Origin: Hypsibius dujardini
Taxonomy: Eukaryota > Tardigrada > Eutardigrada > Parachela > Hypsibiidae
DNA: 28,327 bases
NCBI GenBank assembly: GCA_001579985.1
Contig: LRSR01001866.1
Span: 1-28,327 of the forward strand
Direction: 5' to 3'
Part shown: positions 19,416 through 28,327 of the stretch, one piece after another
Layout: every line of letters starts with the position of its first letter
Position numbering within the stretch: the stretch's first letter is position 1
Notes under the pieces: generated by a model
What the model was told of the DNA's origin: nothing
Database searches by the model: none
What the model saw: only the letters and a program-made list of their open reading frames with translations
Made by a program: the position numbers and the translations under genes

Positions 19416-20276
19416 CTGAAGTAGGCGGCAGCACACTGCTGGGTTGATCACTTTTCGGGGATGGCGGCTTCCTAAGAGTGGAGAATCTTACCAACTCCTC
19501 TTTTAATCCCTGACCATAATCGTCCAGCTCCACGCCTCCACCACCCGCCATGAAGGCATTGAGATTGCGCGCCGTAAACCGCAGCGTCAGTTCGCGCAGC
19601 TGCCAGGCCGAGTGCATGTCCGCCAGGACAAGCAATCGTGCCGCATTCTCCATATTAATTGTATTGATGAGGTAGAGCTGACAAGCATGAAACAGTCCAT
19701 CGACCGCGTACTTTCCCGAAGCCCTTAAGACCTTCTCCACGATGGGCCCGAGATTGTCAATGCCCGTCAGAGAGCCACCGTACATGAACCGCAGGACGGC
19801 GTCCATCGTCTCGCCGTCAATGTCGGAGATCTTGCAGAAGCGCTTGCTGTTCTCCTTGGTCTTATGAGTCAGCATGGACCGGAACACTTCCGAGCGGGCA
19901 GCTAACACCGATCGGTGGGCTAGTAGCTGGCGTCCGTCGCTGGTCATTATGGTGAAATCGGTGAAATCACCTTTGAGGTACATCTTGAGGTAGTGTTCGC
20001 TCATAGAGGCTCGCTCCAGGGCCAACTGGCCTTCGGCCTCGCGAGCCAAGCGGACTCTGTAGAATACCTCCCATATAACTGGAGGGAAGGCATAAGAGAT
20101 GTTGACTCCAGTCATGCAAGATGTCTCGACGAAGTTTATGCCGTAACTGTCTGCAACACCAATTTTTTATTAATATCACACCGAAGCAAAGCAAAACCTT
20201 TTAAAAATACAGGAAGGAGGCAAAAAGGCAGACAGACAAGCAGACATACAGATAAACAGACCACACAGACAGACAC

Positions 20277-20316
<40 letters not shown>

Positions 20317-20936
20317 TGCAGATAGTTTCTATTGAGGCAACCATCAACTTACCTGCAAAAGCTTTTGCTTCCGTACAGGACACGGCTCTCTGACTAGATA
20401 AATCCGACTTATTGCCTACCAGGACAGTGGCAACCTCTTGCAGCCCCGCAATGTCCCTCAACCACTGCGCAATAGTGTCAAAGGATTCTCGTTTGCAGAT
20501 GTCATAGACCAGCAATACCCCGCTCGGATACTTTTCAGCATCCCGTTCAGCCTTGTTGTAGAACCCACCTCCGTACCACCTGTACATGCACATCCATTTG
20601 GATACATATTAGTTAGTTTAGTAGTAACTAGTAATACCACAGTACATAATATTCACTGTGTTCATACAGCTCAATAAAGTATAACACCCCTACGGAAGGT
20701 ACGGACCAGCCAATAAAACACAATAAAACACCGTTCCATCAATCAATCACCGTTCCACGTACACCAGACTGCTGGAACAAGTAGGCTGTACCATATAGGC
20801 TTCACACTTACACTTGAATTCGGTTGTACGCAACTCCTTTCCCCGAAATACCCCATAGTTCTGCCTGTACCGTAATAAAGAGCAAATTAATAGGGTAGCA
20901 AGAACTTTGCGGTCAATTACTTTAAACAGGCTACTA

Positions 20937-20984
<48 letters not shown>

Positions 20985-21160
20985 GTAACGGGTTGCCCAT
21001 CGATGAGAGCTTGCGACTGCTGAAAGTCTCCGCACATGGAAGTGTCAGAGCTCTTTATGTACGGATCGAAATCATTCCTTATGAGGCGCGCAATGAGACT
21101 GCTCTTTCCCACTCCCGACTCGCCAATCACCAAAGCTAAAACGCGGGGGACAAATACCAA
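19411..21160 (-). CDS. Rab-like small GTPase fused to a BTB domain, 398 aa
   Basis: Four minus-strand exons (21160–20984, 20864–20812, 20579–20353, 20150–19411) close to 399 codons. Residues 1–170 are a Rab-type G domain: P-loop GESGVGKSS (13–21), LLVYDICKRESFDTIAQWL (99–117), G4 NKSD (133–136) and G5 ETSCM (161–165). The G3 motif is broken: WDTAGQE of Rabs reads WGISGKG (63–69), so the Mg-contacting Asp and catalytic Gln are lost. After a charged linker comes a BTB fold (about 213–320; GDFTDFTIMTSDGRQLLAHR, RSEVFRSML, FMYGGSL), then a helical BACK-like tail. BTB domains dimerise and often recruit cullin-3. RhoBTB proteins have a related plan but a Rho-type G domain and two BTBs. There is no C-terminal prenylation cysteine. 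The start at 21160 is chosen because PRVLALVIGESG is contiguous; an acceptor-like ttttag at 21136–21141 leaves an upstream exon possible. Confidence 0.88.
20218..20327. repeat. (CAGA)n microsatellite in Rab–BTB intron 3
   Basis: A run of cagacaga with cacacagaca interruptions fills part of the 202-bp intron 20151–20352. The same motif type recurs at 1685–1812 and 6999–7290. Confidence 0.9.
20937..20982. repeat. (ATT)n microsatellite at a splice donor
   Basis: An uninterrupted run of about fifteen ATT units. On the minus strand it is (TAA)n and starts at the exon-1 donor of the Rab–BTB gene (acg|gtaataataa), so length changes lie directly against the splice site. Confidence 0.9.
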
Positions 21161-21225
21161 GGGTTAGTGGCAAGTTCGAATCAGACACGCCAGCGTTGCT
21201 CCAGAGAGTCCCGCTTTATTACAGT

Positions 21226-21276
21226 ACGAGTATATATATACCCGAGTATATATATAAATATATATAAATATACACA
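21226..21276. promoter_or_regulatory. TATATA-rich tract upstream of the Rab–BTB start
   Basis: Repeats of gtatatatata and aaatatata lie 66–116 bp above the chosen ATG at 21160, on the upstream side for the minus-strand gene. They could supply TATA-like elements but may simply be a microsatellite. Confidence 0.3.
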
Positions 21277-21634
21277 TACAGTACCTCTTGTGAAACAAGT
21301 CTGTCTGTACGTATTCATCCCCGGAAATGCCATGCTGCTGGACGTGTTGAGATTAAATAGCTGATAAAAGGAACTGTAAACCTGGACTCCTGGTGGTGGG
21401 AAGCAGGTAGAAAGGTACGACGCTTCAAAATTTGACGAACTCCGTAAAAGATGAACTCGTACCAGCGCTTAATCGATGTCATGAAAGATTGGTACATAAC
21501 TGCGTCGACGCCATGGCAATTTGTCATTCATTTGCCCCACTCATATAAACCGACGACGCGACACTAAAGAATGCACACATTCCCCCCACGTTCGCTTTCA
21601 CTCAGGGCAACCACGCGGCCTCACGCGAATTCAG

Positions 21635-21642
21635 TGACGTCA
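21635..21642. promoter_or_regulatory. full CRE palindrome TGACGTCA
   Basis: A perfect TGACGTCA lies in GC-richer sequence about 475 bp upstream of the chosen Rab–BTB ATG and about 110 bp upstream of the alternative ATG at 21527. This octamer is the classic CREB/ATF site. Function here is inference from position only. Confidence 0.35.
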
Positions 21643-21967
21643 CGCTCCCACCGCCGAGATTGAAAGTGACCAGTGACTAAATTAGCATCAGCTCGGGCTA
21701 ACACACTCTCTGGACGAAGGAACAGTCCTAATGCTGCGCATGTTTTGCAATGGCAAAAACGCTGCGCACGATAGCGCACGATAGGGCAAACAGGGCGAAA
21801 TCGTGACGTAAATCAATCAAATTAGCCACAAGGTTTCTGTTTCGTTTTTCATTATAAAAAAAAACTGAATTTTCGCAACGAGAGGAAAGTGTGCGAACGC
21901 AGCATTTATCCCATTACCGAACTTGCGCCCCATTAGGAATGTTCCCTCATACGCAATAACAGATGCC

Positions 21968-22052
21968 TTGGACTTGACCGTGACAATCTGTGCTTGGTGG
22001 ACCGTAACAATCTGTGCTTGGTGGACCTTGACAATCTGTGCTTGGTGGACCA
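21968..22052. repeat. 24-bp tandem repeat, three and a half copies
   Basis: The unit cttggtggaccgtaacaatc plus tgtg is repeated with one- or two-base differences. Open frames through it are repetitive. Confidence 0.85.
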
Positions 22053-22480
22053 CGTCCCCTTATTTTACGCGTTTCGATATTGAACCAGATCAACCGCTAG
22101 ATCAAGTCAATTTGCCGGTTTAAAACATGCTCGAATCGAGCGGTGTCGCTGGACTTCATCACAATAAAGACAGTTGCTTTAAAACAACTCTCTGTTCATC
22201 GCGGGCTAGGTAAACTGGCTGGATGAAGACATGTAAAAAAACGTAGGAGACCAAACCAAAAATGGTGTGTCAGTGTGAAGAAAAAAGGCTAACCAACTTT
22301 ACATTCTGCATTCTGATCATGAAAAGAATTCTAGTGGAATTGTGCTGGAAAACGAAATGAAAACGGATAGATCTTATTCCTTAATTTCTTTCCCGGTCCT
22401 GCAAACACATATAAATAAGACAAGGAGGCAAGGTGAAAAACAACATCTTTTTCACGTTTCAAGGAGAGACAACGGGGTTC

Positions 22481-24925
22481 TCACCTTTTCCGGTGACGGC
22501 GTGCAAACATTGCGTTGCCGGAAAAGAAAGCGACCGTGCCCAGCACTGTGAGGTACTTGAGGGTGGTGAACATGTTGAGGGACACCCAGAACAAGTAATA
22601 AAGATAAAAGATCCCTACAACCGAGAAACGCACAGTGTCAGTCCCTCTTAGTTCGACCAAAGCATAAAAGCCATGCAGAGTGGAAAAGATTCGTTGCTCT
22701 TGGCAAAACACACAACGACCGACTGCCCAGAACGGAACGTCAGCGCTGATGTTGAGAATAAATTCCCTCCATCACAATGTGCCTTGCCGTTTGCGTCGAA
22801 CAATTTGTAACGAAATGTACCTCCAAGTGCTCCGTAAAAGACGAGACTCGTCGGGTGCAAGTCAAAGTTGCTAAAGTTGACTCCGAGGCGTGCCCACTGC
22901 AAGGATACAAAACCCAAATGGTCAGTTAGACAGCCGAAAATGTTAGTCCCTCTTAGTTCGACCGACACATGGCATGTGAAGCAGAGTGGAAAAGATTCGT
23001 TGCTCTAGGCGAAACGTCAAGCCGGCTTCTCAACGGGAGAAAACCAGCTGAGCAGAGAAATAAATCCCTGCCATCGAATACGTTTTGCCTTTTTGGTTTG
23101 AAGAACCTGCCCATTTTTTGTTTGTACGATTGCAAAATGAGATCTGTCTTGACATTTTCCCTTCCCATGGCTCCTTACCAACAACGCAAGAAGAACAAAT
23201 GGTGCGAGAACGGCAAGCGAAAATGCGGACGAAACAGTCGCAGGCGGACGCTTCTCCGGCTCCCGGAATGTGTGCTGCAATAAAACGCCGTCAGAATCCA
23301 AAGACCAGTCACAACTACATGGTAGTCACTAGTTGTGGTTGTACCTTAATCTCGGGCTTAACAGCAAATCGAGCCAGAGGATCGGCCAATTCTGTTACGC
23401 CGTTAGGGAAGTTGAGCTTAACGGTACCCTAAGAAGAAGAAAACAAGTGTCAGTTTCTCATAGTTCGGGGATGCTGCAAAGACAACGCCGAGTGGAGGGA
23501 ATCTCGAAATGATCTGGCAGAATTTACTTGCAGCGGAGACCGGAAGACATCCTCACCGCAATGGGTTCTGCTGATTTATGGCTAACGAATATGAGCACAA
23601 ACTTACGAGGTGGGATGAGATCGCGTTGAGGAAGTTCACATCGCCGATATCCACTCGGAGTTCGTAAGAGCCCGACAGACGGTGAAAGTCCACGGCGCGT
23701 TTGGGAATATCCTGAAAACGGCATTCAATGAAGGATTGCACAACCATTGTGACTTCCGCGTAACGGCTTATAGAGCAACTGAATTCGCAGGCGCGGTGAG
23801 AAAAGTCAAAGTCATTTTTAATTCTATATCTTTTACCAGTTCCAGTTTATAAGCGTCTCCATCCTGCTCCGCAATCAAAACGACCTCACGATCAGCTTTC
23901 GGGTGTGTGAGACGGATGAACGCCTGCAAAATCAAAGATTGTACATGTAAATCCCAAACACGAAACTGCCAGCTTGTCGACCATTCAACTATATTACTTG
24001 TGACGATTAGCAAACATGCATCTAGATTCAAGACCAATAACAAGTCGAACCATCAATCAGTCCAATACTGTAAGTAACCAACAACCGGGCGCAAATTCAA
24101 CAGAATCAATCAACCAATCCAATACCGTAAGCAACCAACAACCGGGCGCAAATTCAACAGAATCAATCAATCAATCCAATACAGTAAGCAACCAACCAAC
24201 CGGAAGCCGATTCAACAGAATCAATCAATCAATCCAATACCGTAAGCAACCAACAACCGGGCGCAAATTCAACAGAATCAATCAATCAACCACGCACCAA
24301 CCTGGTCGGACTTGACGGCTTGGTTGTCAGCGGCATTTCGGACGGTGAATTTCACAATCAGCTTCTGATTCTCACCGATGTCCAGAGCGGACGACAGTTT
24401 CACATTACTAGCAAGTCTGTAAGCCAAGAAAAATACGATGCAAGGAGATAAAAAAAGGATCATTTCATCAATAACAAAATCATACTTTTGAACGGAGCTG
24501 ACTTTTCCGGCGTCATTGTCGTACACGGAAACTTCCACGTCAGTCAGAGAAACCTATAACCAATTCCAAAATTAGCACGTCTGTTACTGAAACACACGGG
24601 AAGTGCAGTGCAAAAGGCTTCGCGAACCTTGATTTTTTGCGCCAGTTTCGCCGGCTCTTTCGCCTTTCCTGCGTCCTTCGATGTCGCCTGGCCGCACTCC
24701 ACGGAAATCGCTAGCAAGACAGCACATCCCAGCCATACCAGCACACCTGCAGCAACAAAATAGCAAGCATAAATTGATTTCATCGCGGACTTCTTCCAGA
24801 CATTCCGTCGTCATCATCGCGGACTTCTTCCAGAAGTTCCGTCGTCGTCATCGCGGACTTCTTCCAGAAGTTCCGTCGTCATCATCGCGGACGGGGCAAG
24901 CCGACTTACGCTGTGAAATAGCCAT
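22481..24925 (-). CDS. RPN2: short ribophorin II / Swp1-like oligosaccharyltransferase subunit, 299 aa
   Basis: Ten minus-strand exons join to 300 codons: 24925–24910, 24746–24628, 24553–24486, 24416–24302, 23923–23837, 23711–23607, 23428–23345, 23274–23179, 22896–22821, 22614–22481. Residues 1–26 form a signal peptide (VLVWLGCAVLLAISVECGQA). The luminal part includes FIRLTHPKADREVVLIAEQD. The HTFREPEKRPPATVSSAF motif leads into three membrane segments (about 214–230, 246–265, 275–292), with SLNMFTTLKYLTVLG matching the ribophorin II C-terminus. RPN2/Swp1 is a non-catalytic subunit of the ER N-glycosylation complex. Animal RPN2 is usually about 630 residues; here the signal peptide runs straight into the C-terminal third, as in yeast Swp1. 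Every junction is a consensus splice site, so this looks like the real gene form. A missing upstream exon is unlikely, because the signal peptide is already present. Confidence 0.9.
22630..23085. repeat. direct repeat in two neighbouring OST introns
   Basis: About 150 bp at 22635–22790 (gtccctcttagttcgacc, gcagagtggaaaagattcgt, gagaataaattccctccatc) recurs at 22945–23080 in the next intron (same first two blocks, then gagaaataaatccctgccatc). The copies flank exon 9 (22821–22896), so the segment spread between introns by duplication or element insertion. A weaker echo lies near 23448. Confidence 0.75.
24050..24296. repeat. tandem repeat, about 60-bp unit, four copies, in an OST intron
   Basis: Each copy contains ccaataccgtaagcaacc, aacaaccgggcgcaaattca and acagaatcaatcaatcaa. 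One copy differs (caaccggaagccgattcaa). It fills most of the intron 23924–24301. Confidence 0.9.
24781..24893. repeat. 34-bp tandem repeat in OST intron 1
   Basis: Three full copies and a partial one of catcgcggacttcttccaga plus agttccgtcgtcat lie between the acceptor of exon 2 and the donor of exon 1. Confidence 0.9.
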
Positions 24926-26016
24926 CTTCTCCAGACTCGCTTGTTAAATACCACTACCGAGAGACTTTCGTTAGCCGGACAGATGGAGATCCAGCTTGCA
25001 GTGTGAAGACGCTGGACGAGGGACCCGAAAGGATCCCAAAAAAGGAAAATGGATTTTACTGTGATCTTGATTTTGCAGCTGACTGCAAGGGACTGATCTT
25101 GATTCTGCCACCGAACGTGGCAGGCAAGGGAAAGTTGTCTCGTTGGCAGACGGCTGCTGTGATTGGCTTGACTGTTTCGCTGCAGCCACTCGAAAACTAA
25201 CAATCTACGCATTACAGGGTTTACAACTTCTTCCGCTCCATTACAGTTATTACTCATTAAACTTCCTCCAGGTTCCCTATTTATTCTCATTTAATAAAAA
25301 AAAATATCGCAAAAATTAAAAAACCCTTTCAATAATCGAAAAAGTGATAGTTAATCGGTAAATACTGCCAAGATAATACTCAATATTTAATCCCAGTTTT
25401 TGCTGCTATTTTTACTTTGATTTTGATTGGTTTTTAACTACGCTACGGCAGTGAACAGGAGGATTGATTCACTCAGCAGGTGATTCAGATTAGAACCTTC
25501 CTCTTCCAACCTTCGGAAGTTGTTAGTCGCCGCCGACCGGAGGTGTTCTCCGATTTTTTTAAATTTTTGCACTGCATGACTTGAGATTGTGGTGGATTTG
25601 AATAGTGTTCCTTCTTTCTGTTGGCTTGAAAAATGCCTATGCGGTTCTCCAGGACGATTTTCATTCCGCTGATTGCTTTTCCTATTTTGATTGCCACTCA
25701 CGGTTTTCAGAACAAGGTACAGCAGCAAGTCCCCTTAGGAATATATTGTCGTCGTTAACAACACCATTTTACAGCCATGACTGCCCGTTAGCCGCAGTGG
25801 CGGTGGCTGTGGTTGGTAGAAGCAGACCGATGAATGCCGTCAGTGTGCATTTGTTAATTAAATTGATGGATAAATTGCTTGATTGAATTGATTGCTTGAT
25901 TTACTCGTAAACGATTTACTCGTAAATAGGCCTCTTTTATTGCTCGGTGTGTGGCTTGATTCGTCGATTGATCGAACTGTCTGAATTGAGCTTTAAAATG
26001 TTTGATTTTCTTTCAG
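24926..26016. other. divergent intergenic region between the OST gene and SPTLC1
   Basis: It should contain the promoters of both genes and the first SPTLC1 exon. Candidate first exons are an ATG at 25633 (MPMRFSRTIFIPLIAF, donor at 25717) and an ATG at 25830 (MNAVS). Neither can be confirmed. The AT-rich stretch 25260–25440 shows nothing recognisable. Confidence 0.35.
25438..25728 (-). CDS. hypothetical ORF, up to 96 aa (unrecognised)
   Basis: The minus-strand frame ends at a TAG (25438–25440). Its second half is protein-like: HAVQKFKKIGEHLRSAATNN, then FRRLEEEGSNLNHLLSESIL, which would form amphipathic helices with heptad-like spacing. The nominal ATG is at 25728, but a donor-like gtgagt lies inside the first half, so only the C-terminal part may be exon. 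I do not recognise the family, and it may be chance. It overlaps the possible SPTLC1 first exon on the other strand. Confidence 0.25.
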   Translation of the reverse strand: MLLYLVLKTVSGNQNRKSNQRNENRPGEPHRHFSSQQKEGTLFKSTTISSHAVQKFKKIGEHLRSAATNNFRRLEEEGSNLNHLLSESILLFTAVA

Positions 26017-28327
26017 AATCCGGAAGCGAGCCTAGTCGAGCACATCGTTGGCACATCATGGCTGCACTTTCTGTTCGAAGTGTCCCTCACAGTCTACATC
26101 GTCTTCCTTGGAGTGCACGGAATGAGAAGAACGTCGGCTAATCCGGTGGCGGAATCACTGAATCAACTCACTGCCAAGGTGCTGACAGTCCTTGCCTGTT
26201 CGCTTCGATTCCATCGTTGTTTGTTTCGTCGGCTTATTCTTCTTCATTCGGTTGACTTTTTCTGCCAAGTTTCAATTATACAATGTACTTGCCTGTCTAT
26301 TCTCTGTATTTGTCTGTTAGTTTGTCTATTCCTTTAGTTATTGGAAGACAATCTGTGATGCGACTTCTGGTATTATTAGTTTCCTCTCAAAATGTCGGTT
26401 TCTGATTTCAGGAGAAAGAGACTATGCTGAAAGAATGGAAACCGGAACCTCTTGTGTCCACGGCATTTGTGAAAAGTGTCCAAAGGATAGAATCGCTTCG
26501 CCCTAAAATCGTCTGCGAAGGGTGAGTTGGCTGCTTAACCCTCCGTTCTCATCGTGATTTTCTGCTCGATACGATCTGCCTGTTGCTTTAACTATTTTTC
26601 TGTTTACTACAGAAAAGTGGGGAAGTACGTCGTGTCGGGCGGAAAAAAGTACCTCAACTTGGCCAGCTACAATTTCCTCAACCTCATCGGAAACACTACG
26701 CTCGAGGTGCGGAGCATTAGCTCAGACATCAGCCGTTTCCCGTTGCGTCCGCTGACTAGCAGGAAGCCGTGGTTGTCCTTGTTGGTAAACGACGTGTTCT
26801 TTACAGGAGACGGCAAAGGCAGCTATACGAAAATACGGCGTGGGTTCCTGTGGTCCGAGAGGCTTTTACGGCACCGTCGGTAGGTGGTCGCACTCCAAAG
26901 TGGCCTGATAAGCCAAAGCCACAACTGTGCCAGGCAAACGCTATGGGTTGAATCGGTCGGGTGGCAGAGGGCGCCACAAGTGTAAATTGTAAACGACACT
27001 CATTCAATTTACACTTGTGGCGCCCTCTGCTACCCGACCGATTCAACCCACCGCGTTTGCTTGGTACCTAAAAAATGTTCAACAACGTCATCACATTTAG
27101 ATGTTCACTTGGAGCTGGAGGAGAAACTTGCCCGGTTCATGGGATGTGAGGAAGCAATTTTGTACTCATACGGAACTGCAACGATTTCGAGTGCCATTCC
27201 CGCCTATTCCAAGAGAGGCGATCTTATTTTTGTGTAGGCACTTTTATTCGGTTGCTTCCACCTGGAACGAACTTTTCCCCAATGAACATAATTTCTGTTT
27301 GTCATATATAGGGATGAAGGAGCCAACTACGCGATACAACAGGGCCTGACGGTTAGTCGGAGTAATATCAAATACTTCCGTCACAACGACATGGACCACT
27401 TGGAATCCCTCCTGGAAGATCTCCATCGGCAGAACCAGATTGCTCTGAACAAACCCAAAAGGAAATTTTTCGATCGAGATGTGAGTGGTCTTCACGTTAT
27501 CCACTGTACCAGTGAGGAGTTACCGTTTTGGTTTGGTTGGCCTTCTCCATTTTACAACTTAAAATTTTAGGACGTCGATCATCCCAGTCGCCGTCGGGTC
27601 TTTGTCGTGGTGGAAGGCCTTTACGCAAACTATGGTGATCTGTGTCCGCTGCCACAGCTCATCGCTCTGAAGCGGAAGTACAAGTTCCGAATCTTCCTGG
27701 ACGAAACTTTCTCCGTCGGAACTGTGGGTGGCACCGGTCGCGGCGTGACGGAGCACTTCAACATTCCCGTAAGCTTATTCTGATATTCTGATCTTACTGA
27801 CTGATGCGAATCCGGCCTTATGAAGTGTTAAGTTATCATTCTTTTTGTCTGCAGCAAGCTTCGATTGATCTAGTCACCGGCTCTTTAGAGCATGCCTTGG
27901 GTTCCACTGGTGGGTTCTGCTGCGGCTCGTCATTTGTGGTTGACCACCAGCGCTTGTCCGGAGTCGGTTATTGTTTCTCCGCCTCCTTGCCACCACTCTT
28001 GGCCGCTTCCGCCTCTAAGGCTCTGGATCTCATTGATAAGAACACAGCGCTTTTCGAGCAGCTGAAGACAAAGTCGGAACTGATGCACAAGAGCTTATCG
28101 AGGTATGTTATTGTGTTTTTTTTGCATTTGCTATAATTTGGTGTTTTTTTTTGCATTTGGACTCTGTGTGGATATTTGTATAGAATAAACGGTCTAACGG
28201 TTGGAAGTTGGAATGGCTCACCCATTCAGCATTTGCGGCTGCAGAAAAGTACCGGTTCTCACCAAAGCGACAGCGAGTTACTGAATGCCATCACGAATAA
28301 GGTTCGTGCGTTAGCAGGTTCCCCCCT
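26017..28327 (+). CDS. SPTLC1: serine palmitoyltransferase long-chain base subunit 1 (partial at both ends)
   Basis: Nine exons join in frame: 26017–26178, 26412–26521, 26613–26706, 26807–26879, 27101–27233, 27312–27480, 27571–27768, 27855–28102, 28184–28301. They give 435 codons; the first exon is not placed and the C-terminus runs past the window. An ER membrane segment comes first ([17 protein letters not shown]). The fold-type-I transferase domain follows: [77 protein letters not shown] and [20 protein letters not shown]. With SPTLC2 it condenses serine and palmitoyl-CoA, the first step of sphingolipid synthesis. As expected for subunit 1, the PLP-lysine position is not Lys ([13 protein letters not shown]). 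The Cys matching human C133 is present (GSCGPRG). A MITE sits in the intron 26880–27100. Confidence 0.95.
26930..27064. mobile_element. hairpin MITE, family 2 copy B, inside an SPTLC1 intron
   Basis: Arms ccaggcaaacgctatggg and cccaccgcgtttgcttgg with inner arms cgggtggcagagggcgcc and ggcgccctctgctacccg. The central sequence aagtgtaaattgtaaacgac is identical to copy A at 10182–10349. It occupies most of the 221-bp intron, starting 50 bases after the donor and ending 36 bases before the acceptor. Confidence 0.9.

Larger units (their letters stand above)
21277..22480. other. spacer between Rab–BTB and the OST subunit gene
   Basis: This holds upstream sequence of the Rab–BTB gene and the 3' region of the OST gene. 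A minus-strand frame from the ATG at 21527 (YEFIFYGVRQILKR) has a possible donor near 21418 and could be an alternative first exon. No other gene is supported. Confidence 0.4.

Noticed and set aside
21160-21200. tRNA-like gttcgaatc near the Rab–BTB start
   Set aside because: There is no matching cloverleaf on either side; an isolated nonamer is not enough.
24050-24296. CRISPR-like array of about 60-bp repeats
   Set aside because: The copies are contiguous with no unique spacers and sit within a spliced eukaryotic intron; this is a minisatellite.

Overview
The window is nuclear DNA of a eukaryote, most likely an invertebrate animal. Genes are split by many short GT–AG introns, mostly 50–300 bp. 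Codon use is mixed GC. The gene content (VDAC, ribophorin II, SPTLC1, NOPCHAP1, a PPP phosphatase, a nucleoside monophosphate kinase) is ordinary metazoan housekeeping. I cannot name the phylum. There is no sign of bacterial or viral genes.

Layout, left to right: (1) 200–941 (+), remains of a small WD-repeat gene, followed directly by a 510-bp foldback element. (2) 1573–2600, a composite inverted-repeat region of CAGA and GGAGGAT simple repeats. (3) 2820–8180 (+), a complete 15-exon gene whose exons join in frame to 946 codons, encoding EF-hands followed by a PPP-type Ser/Thr phosphatase. (4) 8181–10012, a spacer with a 29-bp minisatellite, a MITE and doubtful small ORFs. (5) 10013–12641 (+), a 7-exon adenylate/UMP-CMP kinase-like gene (209 aa) whose introns carry two MITEs and two minisatellites. 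(6) 13251–14083 (+), NOPCHAP1 in 3 exons (161 aa). (7) 14580–16649 (-), VDAC porin (306 aa). (8) 16800–19410, a spacer with four hairpin-type elements. (9) 19411–21160 (-), a Rab-like GTPase fused to a BTB domain (398 aa). (10) 22481–24925 (-), a short ribophorin II/Swp1-like OST subunit (299 aa). (11) 26017 to the end (+), SPTLC1, cut by the window edge.

The genes do not form an obvious shared pathway. Two act at the ER membrane (OST subunit and serine palmitoyltransferase) and are divergently arranged around 25–26 kb. The spaces and introns are dominated by short palindromic elements (MITE/foldback) and tandem repeats, and two families occur more than once here. The most unusual coding items are the Rab–BTB fusion with a degenerate G3 motif, the EF-hand–first phosphatase, and the ribophorin II that lacks its large N-terminal luminal domain. 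All exon models come from manual splice-site reading with frame closure. None has transcript support.
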